Assembly: GCF_000017805.1 (NCBI RefSeq) | Contig: NC_009767.1 | Location: 1,364,001-1,428,000, forward strand | From: Roseiflexus castenholzii DSM 13941 | Lineage (GTDB): Bacteria; Chloroflexota; Chloroflexia; Chloroflexales; Roseiflexaceae | Direction: 5' to 3' | Length of the DNA: 64,000 nt | Shown here: positions 15,868-23,686 of the stretch, in pieces | How the letters are laid out: each line of letters starts with the position of its first letter | Numbering within the stretch: position 1 is the stretch's first letter | The notes under the pieces: generated by a model | The model's input: only the letters and a program-made list of their open reading frames with translations | What the model was told of the DNA's origin: nothing | Database searches by the model: none | Made by a program: the position numbers and the translations under genes

Positions 15868-16887
15868 ATGTCACAACCGTTGCTCGTCGTCAAGAACCTT
15901 GAGACCCAGTTCAAGACCCAGGACGGCATCGTCAAAGCTGTCAACAATGTCTCCTTTCATGTCGATCGCGGTGAGACTCTCGGCATCGTCGGCGAGAGCG
16001 GTTCGGGGAAGAGCGTCACCTCGCTCTCGATTATGCGCCTCATTCCCAACCCTCCGGGGAAGATCGTCGGTGGACAGATTATCTTCGATGGCGAGAACCT
16101 GCTTGATTATACCGACGAAGAGATGCGCCACATTCGCGGCAACCGGATTGCGATGATTTTCCAGGACCCAATGACATCACTCAATCCGGTGCTGACAATC
16201 GGGCGGCAGATCACCGAGTCGCTCGAACTTCATATGAAATTGACTCCGCGCGAGGCGCGTAAACGGGCAATTGAGCTGTTGCAGATGGTCGGCATCCCCA
16301 GCGCTGAACGCCGACTCGATGACTACCCGCACCAGTTTTCCGGCGGAATGCGGCAGCGCGTCATGATTGCGATGGCGCTGTCGTGCAACCCGGAACTGCT
16401 GATTGCCGATGAGCCGACGACTGCGCTCGACGTGACGATCCAGGCGCAGATTCTCGAACTCATTCAACGGTTGCAACACGAACTCGGCACAGCCGTCATT
16501 ATTATCACTCACGACCTTGGGGTCGTCGCCGGCATGGCCGACCGGGTGGTGGTGATGTATGCCGGGCGGATTGTGGAAGAGGGACCTACCGACGAGATTT
16601 TTGCCCGTCCACGCATGCCGTATACCATTGGTCTGTTGCGCTCGATCCCGCGCCTTGATGAGGACGAAGATCGGAAGTTGACGCCGATTCGCGGTCTGCC
16701 GCCGGACCTGATCAATCTGCCGCAGATCTGTCCGTTTAGCCCGCGTTGCGATTATTTCATTCCCGGCAAATGCGACCAGCAGGTCCCGCCGTTGCGCGAG
16801 GTTGTTCCCGGTCATAAGGCGGCCTGCCTGTTTGATATTACGCTTGAGACGCCGCTCCCCATCACCGGCGATGAAGTGCCGGCGTAG
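15868..16887 (+). CDS. Peptide ABC transporter ATPase, DppD/OppD type (second pair)
   Basis: A 339-residue ATPase, second D-type subunit of the operon. Walker A is GESGSGKSVTSLSIM, Q loop MIFQDPMTSLNPVLT, signature FSGGMRQRVMIAMAL (canonical, unlike the first D subunit), Walker B LLIADEPTTALDVTIQAQIL, switch IITHDLGVVAGM. The Cys cluster is shorter: ICPFSPRCDYFIPGKCDQQ. The start is the ATG at 15868, which follows CGGAG; a TTG six bases upstream is in frame but lacks a site. Confidence 0.9.
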   Translation: MSQPLLVVKNLETQFKTQDGIVKAVNNVSFHVDRGETLGIVGESGSGKSVTSLSIMRLIPNPPGKIVGGQIIFDGENLLDYTDEEMRHIRGNRIAMIFQDPMTSLNPVLTIGRQITESLELHMKLTPREARKRAIELLQMVGIPSAERRLDDYPHQFSGGMRQRVMIAMALSCNPELLIADEPTTALDVTIQAQILELIQRLQHELGTAVIIITHDLGVVAGMADRVVVMYAGRIVEEGPTDEIFARPRMPYTIGLLRSIPRLDEDEDRKLTPIRGLPPDLINLPQICPFSPRCDYFIPGKCDQQVPPLREVVPGHKAACLFDITLETPLPITGDEVPA

Positions 16888-16913
16888 TTGTGCAACGATG
16901 AAGGGCGAGTGCC

Positions 16914-17945
16914 ATGAGTGATACTTCGACCGACCTGATTCAGGTGCGCAACCTGAAGATGCATTTTCCGGTGATGAAGGGCGCGATTATCAAGCGCACC
17001 GTCGGGCATGTCAAAGCGGTTGACGGAGTGACGTTCTCGATCAAGCGCGGCGAGACGTTAGGGCTTGTGGGAGAGAGCGGATGCGGCAAATCGACCACCG
17101 GACGCGCCATTCTGCAACTCTACAAGCCAACCGCCGGCGAAGTGATCTTCCAGGGCGCCGATCTGACCCGTCTTCAGGGTGAAGAGTTGCGCCGCATGCG
17201 GCGTAAGGTGCAAATGATCTTTCAGGACCCGTATGCTTCGCTCAATCCGCGGATGACGGTCGGCGACATTATCGGCGAGCCGATTGCCGTGCACAATCTG
17301 CGCCAGGGAAAGGCTGCCATCCGTGAACGGGTGCAGGAATTGCTCGAACTCGTCGGTCTCAATCCGTACTTTATCAACCGCTACCCCCACGAATTCTCCG
17401 GCGGGCAGCGGCAGCGCATCGGCATCGCGCGCGCGCTGGCGGTCGAACCGGAGTTCGTGGTGTGCGACGAGCCGGTGTCGGCACTCGATGTGTCGATCCA
17501 GGCGCAGGTGCTTAATCTGCTCGAAGACCTTCAGCATCGCCTGGGTTTGACGTACCTGTTCATCGCGCACGGTCTGGCAGTCGTAAAGCATATCAGCGAC
17601 CGGGTGGCAGTGATGTATTTGGGGAAGGTCGTCGAACTGGCGGAGGGAAAGACACTCTACGCCATGCCGATGCATCCCTACACGCAGGCGCTCCTGTCCG
17701 CTGCTCCCATTCCCGACCCGACGGTCGAGCGGAAACGGCAACGCATCATCCTGGAAGGCGATGTGCCAAGTCCGCTCAATCCACCTCCGGGATGCCATTT
17801 TCACACCCGTTGCCCGATTGCCATCGACCGCTGCAAGGTCGAGGAGCCGCCCTTCGAGGATTACGGTGATGGGCATTTCGTCGCCTGCTGGCGTGCGCGC
17901 GAGTCGATTGAGTTGATGGAACGGCACGCGGTGCGTCCGTCGTAG
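16914..17945 (+). CDS. Peptide ABC transporter ATPase, DppF/OppF type (second pair)
   Basis: A 343-residue F-type ATPase closing the operon. Walker A is GESGCGKSTTGRAIL, Q loop IFQDPYASLNPRM, signature FSGGQRQRIGIARAL, Walker B FVVCDEPVSALDVSIQAQVL, switch FIAHGLAVVKHI. The C-terminal extension holds GCHFHTRCPIAIDRC. Having two complete D/F pairs behind one permease pair suggests either alternative motor subunits or service to other peptide permeases in the genome. The last codons (AVRPS) are copied into the tandem repeat that starts at 17928. Confidence 0.9.
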   Translation: MSDTSTDLIQVRNLKMHFPVMKGAIIKRTVGHVKAVDGVTFSIKRGETLGLVGESGCGKSTTGRAILQLYKPTAGEVIFQGADLTRLQGEELRRMRRKVQMIFQDPYASLNPRMTVGDIIGEPIAVHNLRQGKAAIRERVQELLELVGLNPYFINRYPHEFSGGQRQRIGIARALAVEPEFVVCDEPVSALDVSIQAQVLNLLEDLQHRLGLTYLFIAHGLAVVKHISDRVAVMYLGKVVELAEGKTLYAMPMHPYTQALLSAAPIPDPTVERKRQRIILEGDVPSPLNPPPGCHFHTRCPIAIDRCKVEEPPFEDYGDGHFVACWRARESIELMERHAVRPS

Positions 17946-18140
17946 GCGAGCGGCCAGAGGCGAGAGGGGTCAGGCGGGAAGGTTGAACGGGGAACAGTCC
18001 GCGGTGCGTCCGTCGTAGGCGAGCGACCAGAGGCGAGAGGGGTCAGGCGGGAAGGTTGAAGGGGGAACGGTCCACTAGGCGAGCGACCAGAGGCGAGAGG
18101 GGTCAGGTGGGAAGGTTGAAGGGGGAACGGTCCACGTTGA
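17928..18140 (+). repeat. Tandem repeat seeded by the 3' end of the last ATPase gene
   Basis: Three imperfect units with the core GAGCGACCAGAGGCGAGAGG and GTCAGGCGGGAAGGTTGAA. The first period is 73 bp and includes the ATPase's final codons GCGGTGCGTCCGTCGTAG, which reappear at 18001; the second period is 60 bp. The remaining 18141-18369 has no gene apart from short low-complexity words. Confidence 0.75.
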
Positions 18141-18369
18141 ACGTTCTACGTAGGAAGACGACGGTGGGCAGGCGAGAAGGCGGAAGATGGCAGACGCGAA
18201 TGTTGCAGGTGGAACCGTTACACCTTGAATGTGATGCGCGGAGCATGCAAAGGGTTGCATACTGACCGTGCAACAGTGCGAAGGAGGAAGGTGAAAGGCG
18301 GCAAGTGCGTCCCCACTCCCTACTCCCTCACATGTTCCTGGTTCTTGTAACCGCCAGAAAGCAGGTATC

Positions 18370-18516
18370 ATGACCATCGGCTGGAGCGAGGCGCTGATCA
18401 TTCTCATCCTGGTGGCGTTTTTGGTGGCGCTGGCATTTCGTGGTGGCTATGTCCGCGGGCGGATGAAGCGCCCCGCAGCGCTGCGTAGTCGCCGTGATCG
18501 CGCCACGCCCGATTGA
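18370..18516 (+). CDS. Small single-pass membrane protein (48 residues)
   Basis: A 48-residue frame starting at the ATG at 18370. Residues 7-23 form one membrane helix (EALIILILVAFLVALAF), followed by a strongly basic tail (RGRMKRPAALRSRRDRATPD). No family is recognised; the shape is that of many bacterial microproteins with the N-terminus outside and a basic cytoplasmic tail. The ribosome site is weak (GCAGG). It precedes the Uma2 gene by 26 bp. Support is the helix plus the clean positive-inside arrangement. Confidence 0.45.
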   Translation: MTIGWSEALIILILVAFLVALAFRGGYVRGRMKRPAALRSRRDRATPD

Positions 18517-18542
18517 TGCGCACTGGCGCAGGGGGATGCTTG

Positions 18543-19121
18543 ATGAGGGTGAAGAAACCACCGGTGATGGTTGTACGCTCGCCTGTGAAACAACCATTCG
18601 TCCATTACTACGATCTGCATCCTACGCAAGAGGATCTGATGGGTGAGAGCGTAGCCCAATCTACCCTGATTCACTATCTGTTAAGCGTGCTCACCTATCT
18701 GTTCCGTACCACGACTTGCTTCATTGTTAGTAATTTGAACCTTTATCAGCGCCGTCGCCGCTACGAATATCCGCTGGCGCCGGATATTGCTTTGTTCAAG
18801 GGGGTGACCATTCCCAATCCCGCAGCACGCGAATTCCGCAGTTGGCGTTTGTACGAGCCAAACCGACCACCGCCACAGGTGATGTTCGAGTTCAGTGCCG
18901 AGGAGACATGGAAGACGGACATCGAGGAGAAACCGGCACGGTATGCAGCACTGGGCGTGCAGGAATACATCGCCTACGATCCAAATGATCCGCCAAGGGC
19001 ACGAAGCGCACGAAGGGGAATAATGAAGCGTATTGCCTTCGCGTTCCTTGGCGACCTTCGTGGACACCTTCGTGGTTACAGGCTCAACCACCAAGGGCAC
19101 GAAGCGCACGAAGGGGAATAA
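18543..19121 (+). pseudogene. Uma2 family (DUF820) endonuclease-like gene overrun by a tandem repeat
   Basis: From the ATG at 18543 (preceded by AGGGGGATG) the first about 150 residues match the Uma2 family, a PD-(D/E)XK nuclease fold common in Chloroflexota and cyanobacteria: TQEDLMGESVAQSTLIHYLL, YEYPLAPDIALF (first acidic residue), VMFEFSAEETWKTDIEEK (Glu and Lys), YAALGVQEYIAYDPNDPP. At NDPP (base about 18993) the frame enters the repeat array and the last about 40 residues are repeat-encoded (RGIMKRIAFAFLGDLRGHLR). The normal C-terminal third is lost. The remnant LRGYRLN in the repeat resembles the LRGYRL motif that follows YDP in intact Uma2 proteins, so the array may have started inside this gene. 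Function doubtful. Confidence 0.7.
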
Positions 19122-19976
19122 TGAAGCGTATTGCCTTCGCGTTCCTTGGTGACCTTCGTGGACACCTTCGTGGTTACAGGCTCAACCACCAAGGACACGA
19201 AGCGCACGAAGGGGAATAATGAAGCGCATTGCCTTCGCGTTCCTTGGTGACCTTCGTGGTTGCTTGTTGCAGTGAAGTCATGGAAGGCTCAACCACCAAG
19301 GGCACGAAGCGCACGAAGGGGAATAATGAAGCGCCTTGCCTTCGCGTTCCTTGGTGACCTTCGTGGTTGCTTGTTGCAGTGAAGTCATGGAAGGCTCAAC
19401 CACCAAGGGCACGAAGCGCACGAAGGGGAATAATGAAGCGCCTTGCCTTCGCGTCCCTTGGTGACCTTCGTGGACACCTTCGTGGTTACAGGCTCAACCA
19501 CCAAGGACACGAAGCGCACGAAGGGGAATAATGAAGCGCCTTGCCTTCGCGTCCCTTGGTGACCTTCGTGGTTGCTTGTTGCAGTGAAGTCATGGAAGGC
19601 TCAACCACCAAGGGCACGAAGCGCACGAAGGGGAATAATGAAGCGCCTTGCCTTCGCGTTCCTTGGTGACCTTCGTGGTTGCTTGTTGCAGTGAAGTCAT
19701 GGAAGGCTCAACCACCAAGGGCACGAAGCGCACGAAGGGGAATAATGAAGCGCCTTGCCTTCGCGTTCCTTGGTGACCTTCGTGGTTGCTTGTTGCAGTG
19801 AAGTCATGGAAGGCTCAACCACCAAGGGCACGAAGCGCACGAAGGGGAATAATGAAGCGTATTGCCTTCGCGTCCCTTGGTGACCTTCGTGGACACCTTC
19901 GTGGTTACAGGCTCAACCACCAAGGACACGAAGCGCACGAAGGGGAATAAAAATGAAGCGTATTTCCTTTGTGGTT
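18993..19976. repeat. Large tandem array of 98/107-bp palindromic units
   Basis: Unit starts (GGCTCAACCACCAAGG) at 19081, 19179, 19286, 19393, 19491, 19598, 19705, 19812 and 19910, with a partial unit before and after. Two unit types alternate irregularly: 98 bp (with GGACACCTTCGTGGTTACA) and 107 bp (with GGTTGCTTGTTGCAGTGAAG). Each unit is an internal palindrome, CCACCAAGGGCACGAAG against CCTTGGTGACCTTCGTGG. The units are almost identical, so expansion is recent. Each carries GGGGAATAATGAAGCG, a pseudo ribosome-site/ATG that opens only short frames. No spacers are present, so this is not CRISPR. Confidence 0.85.
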
Positions 19977-20126
19977 ATACCAATTACCTGTGAACCTCCG
20001 GCATGGTCACCCCGAGCAGCACGAGGGGTCGTGCGCGATCCGCGCAGATTCCTCGCTGCGTTTACCCTGAGCGAAGCGAAGGGCTCGGAGTGACACGCAT
20101 GCGGCATCTTCAATCGTCATTGGTAT
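19977..20126. repeat. Palindromic terminal-inverted-repeat element, copy 2
   Basis: Starts ATACCAATTACCTGTGA and ends AATCGTCATTGGTAT, about 150 bp, with the nested CGGCATGGTCACCCCGAGC and AGGGCTCGGAGTGACACGC blocks. It directly abuts the end of the tandem array. Confidence 0.8.
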
Positions 20127-20202
20127 TACTTGTGACCTTCGTGATTGCTTTTCGCAGTGAAGTCAATAATGGTTTTTGAGCAAAGAATCCGGTATCGTCC
20201 GG

Positions 20203-20232
20203 TGCAGCCCGCGGCTTCAGCCGCCGGGTGCA
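20203..20232. repeat. GC-rich hairpin repeat
   Basis: TGCAGCCCGCGGC / TTCA / GCCGCCGGGTGCA, a near-perfect stem with a one-base bulge, in the gap past the minus-strand deacetylase stop. This word is of the dispersed REP type. No T-run, so probably not a simple terminator. Confidence 0.5.
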
Positions 20233-20315
20233 GAGCGAATGCCGGATTATTTTGTACAGGTTCATCAGTCGCCAGGCAGCAGATGGCGCAGGTGTTGCTG
20301 CCCACCGTGGTCTTA

Positions 20316-21203
20316 CTACGCTCCCCGCAGCACATCGCGTATCGGGCGCCAGCCGATGACGTGAATCCCCTGGTCCTGCACCCACGCCCGCAGTTCTGCG
20401 CTGCAAAACGCCTGGTAATCCGCCACACGCGCACGCCAGTCGCCTGCAATTGCGCGCAGTTCCGGTGTGTCAATCGCCGGGTGAATGATGACATAGGTTA
20501 ACCCCGGCGCCAGTGAGCCAAGCAACTGTTTCGCCGTTTCGACCCGATCCTCGTGCCGGTCGAGCGGCATGCCGATCAGATGATCCACCATGACGACGCC
20601 CTGCGCTTCCAGTTGCGGAACAATATTGCGCGCAAAAGCGATCATTTCTTCTGGCATGCCCACCGCTCGCATGCGCTCTTCGCTCAAACGCGGCACAAGC
20701 GGCGGCACACGCGCGTGGGCAGCGGCGGCAAGGTAGGCAGGCAGGAAATGGGGCGCAAATGCAGACCCCATATGTGAGTCGAGGTGGGTCACATCGATGC
20801 CATGTGCGAGCGCCCTGTTGATCTGATCGTGCAGTTCCGCAGCAACGGCATCAGGGCGGGCACGTTCCTGAACGGCAGGCGTCGTGCGATGGAAATATCC
20901 CTCATCGTCCAGCAATCCTGATGCCGGATCACGAGTGCTGAGCGGTCCCCAGCGGTATGCGTCCCACTCACTGGTGAGCGTGGCATGGACGCCAATATCG
21001 GCGGAAGGGGTTGCGCGGGCATACGCGGCAACGGCGGGAAACCACGCGCAGGGAACCATTGTCGCTGCCGAGGAGACCAGTCCGGCATCAAAGAGTTCGG
21101 CAACGGCTGGAATGGTCGCCTGACACATGCCGAGATCGTCGGCGTGGATAATGACCACCCGGTCATCAGGGCGAAAGCCAAGGCGTTTGAGAATAGGGTT
21201 CAT
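20316..21203 (-). CDS. ChbG/YdjC family carbohydrate deacetylase
   Basis: A 295-residue YdjC/HopG-type protein. The metal-binding motif near the N-terminus is RVVIIHADDLGMCQATIPAV (Asp-Asp pair), followed by GLVSSAATMVPCAWFP, the DIGVHATLTSEWD segment with a ligand His, and DVTHLDSHMGSAFAPHFLPA with further His ligands; YVIIHPAIDTPEL is the late conserved histidine. The family removes acetyl groups from chitooligosaccharides and other acetylated glycans in a metal-dependent way. No signal peptide is seen, so action is cytoplasmic on an imported or internal glycan. Specific substrate unknown. pdxH follows upstream by 15 bp in the same direction. Confidence 0.85.
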   Translation of the reverse strand: MNPILKRLGFRPDDRVVIIHADDLGMCQATIPAVAELFDAGLVSSAATMVPCAWFPAVAAYARATPSADIGVHATLTSEWDAYRWGPLSTRDPASGLLDDEGYFHRTTPAVQERARPDAVAAELHDQINRALAHGIDVTHLDSHMGSAFAPHFLPAYLAAAAHARVPPLVPRLSEERMRAVGMPEEMIAFARNIVPQLEAQGVVMVDHLIGMPLDRHEDRVETAKQLLGSLAPGLTYVIIHPAIDTPELRAIAGDWRARVADYQAFCSAELRAWVQDQGIHVIGWRPIRDVLRGA

Positions 21204-21218
21204 CGGGTTGCTCCATTG

Positions 21219-21854
21219 CTATGGCGATAAACGTTCGATAATCCAGCGACCGGCGTCACGCCGGTAGCGCAAACGGTCATGCAGCCGATTCGGTCGTCCC
21301 TGCCAGAATTCGATGGTATCGGGAAGGACGCGGAAGCCGCCCCAGAATGGCGGGCGCGGGACCTCGCGGTTGGCGTAGAATTGTTCCAGTTCGGCGACGC
21401 GCTGTTCCAGTTCCGTGCGGCTGCCAATGACGCTGCTTTGGCGGGACGCCCACGCACCGATGCGGCTGCCGTTCGGTCGTGAGGCGAAGTAGGCGTCGGA
21501 TTCTGCGGGTGAGAGGCGCTCGACGCGCCCCTCGATGCGCACCTGCCGCTCCAGCTCGGGCCAGTAGAACACGAGCGCCGCCCATGGGTTTGCTGCCAGT
21601 TCCATTCCCTTCCGGCTCTCATAGTTGGTGAAAAAGACGAACCCGCCAGCATCGACGCCCTTGAGGAGCACCATCCGCGCCGAGGGTTTGCCATCGGGCG
21701 TGGCAGTCGCCAGGGTCATGGCGTTTGGTTCGATCAATCCTGCGCCGACCGCCTGGTCGAACCAGCGCTGAAACTGTGCCAATGGATCGGTGTCAACGTC
21801 GGACTCGCTCAACCCGTGTCGTGTGTAGTCTTTGCGGAGATCGGCGATAGACAT
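21219..21854 (-). CDS. pdxH: Pyridoxamine/pyridoxine 5'-phosphate oxidase
   Basis: A 211-residue FMN enzyme that oxidises pyridoxamine- or pyridoxine-5'-phosphate to pyridoxal phosphate with O2 (vitamin B6 salvage and final synthesis step). Length and motifs match PdxH: NAMTLATATPDGKPSARMVL with LLKGVDAGGFVFFTNYESRK (FMN phosphate site), ANPWAALVFYWPELERQVRI, SRPNGSRIGAWASRQSSVIG and the C-terminal PDTIEFWQGRPNRLHDRLRY substrate-binding motif. The start at 21854 gives the canonical SIADLRKDY opening. Reliable assignment. Confidence 0.95.
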   Translation of the reverse strand: MSIADLRKDYTRHGLSESDVDTDPLAQFQRWFDQAVGAGLIEPNAMTLATATPDGKPSARMVLLKGVDAGGFVFFTNYESRKGMELAANPWAALVFYWPELERQVRIEGRVERLSPAESDAYFASRPNGSRIGAWASRQSSVIGSRTELEQRVAELEQFYANREVPRPPFWGGFRVLPDTIEFWQGRPNRLHDRLRYRRDAGRWIIERLSP

Positions 21855-22020
21855 CGTGTGCGACCTTTCCAGAGGACGACTCTCATGGGAATGGTATCAT
21901 CATAGTACATGCCATGCTGTGCATTCAACCCACAACCCGCGCGTGGGTGCATGGGCGCATCTGCGGCGCCCCCCTGCCTTCCGTTCCTCTCGCGCCCATG
22001 CCTCGCGCCTTCTGCCTGTT

Positions 22021-22147
22021 ATACCAAGTGCCTGTGACCATCCGGCATAGTCACCCCGAGCAGCGCGAGGGGTCGTGCGCGACCCGCTCAGATTCCTCGC
22101 TGCGCTCGGAAGGACAAGCATGCGGCATCGTCAATCGTCATTGGTAT
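22021..22147. repeat. Palindromic terminal-inverted-repeat element, copy 3
   Basis: Starts ATACCAAGTGCCTGTGACCA and ends CAATCGTCATTGGTATT. It is a shorter copy (127 bp). Its last bases form the stop codon of the neighbouring glycosyltransferase. Confidence 0.8.
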
Positions 22148-23262
22148 TACACACGCTCATAGACCGCCAGTATTTCCTGTGCTGCGCGATGCCAGGAGAA
22201 TGATGCAGCGCGTGCGAGACCGGCAGCGCGCAGGGAAGCCCGCAGTGTCGGATCGGCAAACGCACGATCGATGGCTTCCGCCAGCGCCTGCGGATCGTCG
22301 GGATCCACGAGCAGCGCCGCGTCGCCAACGACCTCGGTCAGACTTCCGGCGTGGCTACAGATCACCGGTGTGCCGCATGCCATCGCTTCCAGCGGCGTCA
22401 AGCCAAACCCTTCGTAGCGCGACGGATAGACAAAAAGAGTGGCGCTGCCGTAGAGCGCGGGCAGATCGGCTTCAGCAACCGGTCCAAGGTCCCGGATTCG
22501 TGGGTGATCGAACGCCAGCGCCCCACGATAACGGTGGCCCGCCAGGATCAGCCAGGGCGCATCACTCTGTTGCGCGGTCGCCGACAGTCGCCACGCCTTC
22601 ACCAGAGTATCAACGTTCTTGTGCGGTTTGTCGGATGTCACACAGAGCGCAAACGTCTCTGGCAGTTGATGCCGCGCCCGGATTGCCGCCGCATGCTTCG
22701 ATTCTGTAGGACGGAAGCGTTCGTCAGCAGCGCCGTACACCACATCGATCCGCGCAGCGGGCACATGGTAGACCCGCGCAAGATCAGCACGTGAATGTTG
22801 TGACAATGTCACGATCCGCTGCGCCGCGTGTAGCGCCATTCTGACCGACAGATCAAAGAACAGGCGCGCGCGCAGCGACGACTCACGCGGGAAGAGGCGT
22901 GGGATAATGTCGTACAGCGTCACAACGACGGGGCAGGGAAGTCCGGTGTAGGGAAACGCATGGTAGGGTGTATGATACACATCGGCGCGCGCCAGGCGCA
23001 GCAGGGCGGGTAGGGCAATCTGCCCGGCGACGCTGAACGGTGAAGGCGCGGCGAGCGCCCGCACCTTCGGTGAACGAAGCAGACTCGTCAGATTGTAGCG
23101 CGTATTCGGCACAGAGCGGCGGACCTGAGCATCCCGGAGGACAATGAAAATGAACCGGTGCGGCCCGTCGAGCATGGCGAATGCCGATGCCAGACTGAAG
23201 GCATAGCGCCCAATGCCTGGAAAATGATCATTGACGAAGCGCAGATCGAGCGCAATATTCAT
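22147..23262 (-). CDS. Glycosyltransferase family 4 protein
   Basis: A 371-residue GT-B retaining glycosyltransferase. The N-terminal domain starts MNIALDLRFVNDHFPGIGRY (glycine loop for acceptor/donor), and YHTPYHAFPYTGLPCPVVVT with LYDIIPRLFP is typical of mannosyltransferase-like GT4 proteins. The C-terminal donor domain has GHRYRGALAFDHPRIRDLGP, LPALYGSATLFVYPSRYEGF and GLTPLEAMACGTPVICSHAG, the E-x7-E region of the family. It probably adds a hexose from a nucleotide-sugar to a glycan or glycolipid. The TAA stop is supplied by the adjacent repeat element, so its insertion may have trimmed a few terminal codons. Confidence 0.9.
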   Translation of the reverse strand: MNIALDLRFVNDHFPGIGRYAFSLASAFAMLDGPHRFIFIVLRDAQVRRSVPNTRYNLTSLLRSPKVRALAAPSPFSVAGQIALPALLRLARADVYHTPYHAFPYTGLPCPVVVTLYDIIPRLFPRESSLRARLFFDLSVRMALHAAQRIVTLSQHSRADLARVYHVPAARIDVVYGAADERFRPTESKHAAAIRARHQLPETFALCVTSDKPHKNVDTLVKAWRLSATAQQSDAPWLILAGHRYRGALAFDHPRIRDLGPVAEADLPALYGSATLFVYPSRYEGFGLTPLEAMACGTPVICSHAGSLTEVVGDAALLVDPDDPQALAEAIDRAFADPTLRASLRAAGLARAASFSWHRAAQEILAVYERV

Positions 23263-23309
23263 AGGAAATGCCGGGATCGGGTGCGCAATGCCCCACTGTA
23301 AACTACGAC

Positions 23310-23444
23310 TCAGGTAGAACGCATCCCATCCGACGACCGGGCGGCGGCAGGATTGAGCACACCGAGAACCTCATCGGGGTTTTCGGGATCGCCGCGCATG
23401 ATGACAGACAAACGGCGCATCTGCGGGTTAAGCATAGCGTTCAT
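23310..23444 (-). pseudogene. GH130-type glycosidase N-terminal remnant
   Basis: A 44-codon frame with GAGGTTAAGG before the ATG at 23444. The residues LSVIMRGDPENPDEVLGVLN and PAAARSSDG resemble the N-terminus of GH130 phosphorylase/glycosidase proteins (IMxPxPxNPxExxGVLNPA, then AR-x-x-DG). The frame stops where an intact enzyme would continue with the catalytic propeller, so only a remnant is left. It lies just upstream of a glycosyltransferase, a common neighbour of GH130 genes. Confidence 0.55.
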
Positions 23445-23511
23445 CCTTAACCTCGTGATATAATATCAGAACAACCGGCAGAAGTGCCCTGAACGCAGAA
23501 GGGAGCCGTGC

Positions 23512-23589
23512 ATGGGGGACAAAAGTCCAAAAAACGTCAGCAAGCAGAAAAAGCAGGCAGCAGCAAAGAAGGGGTCCGGTAAGAAATAA
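23512..23589 (+). CDS. Small basic protein, 25 residues (MGDKSPK type)
   Basis: A 25-residue frame with an excellent ribosome site (AGAAGGGAG, 6 bases before the ATG at 23512). The sequence starts MGDKSPKNVSKQKKQAAAKK and ends in GSGKK; 10 of 25 residues are Lys and there is no hydrophobic segment. Very similar Lys-rich micro-proteins beginning MGDKSPK are scattered through bacterial genomes without known function. It could bind nucleic acid by charge (inference). Confidence 0.6.
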   Translation: MGDKSPKNVSKQKKQAAAKKGSGKK

Positions 23590-23686
23590 CTGCATGTGCT
23601 GACAGGTTCCGGCTCACGAGGAAGATGGGATGGATGCCTGTCTTCCTCATTTCTCTGGCGCGCTGTCGAGGATAACAGGGTCTGCC

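Noticed and set aside
18993..19976. CRISPR array
   Set aside because: Units are contiguous and nearly identical with no unique spacers, each unit is a palindrome of about 100 bp, and no cas gene is present.
19913..20113. Small proteins with CHSEPFASLRVNAARNL-like sequence (also near 32265, 35629 and 37197)
   Set aside because: They are translations of the palindromic terminal-inverted-repeat element, not genes.
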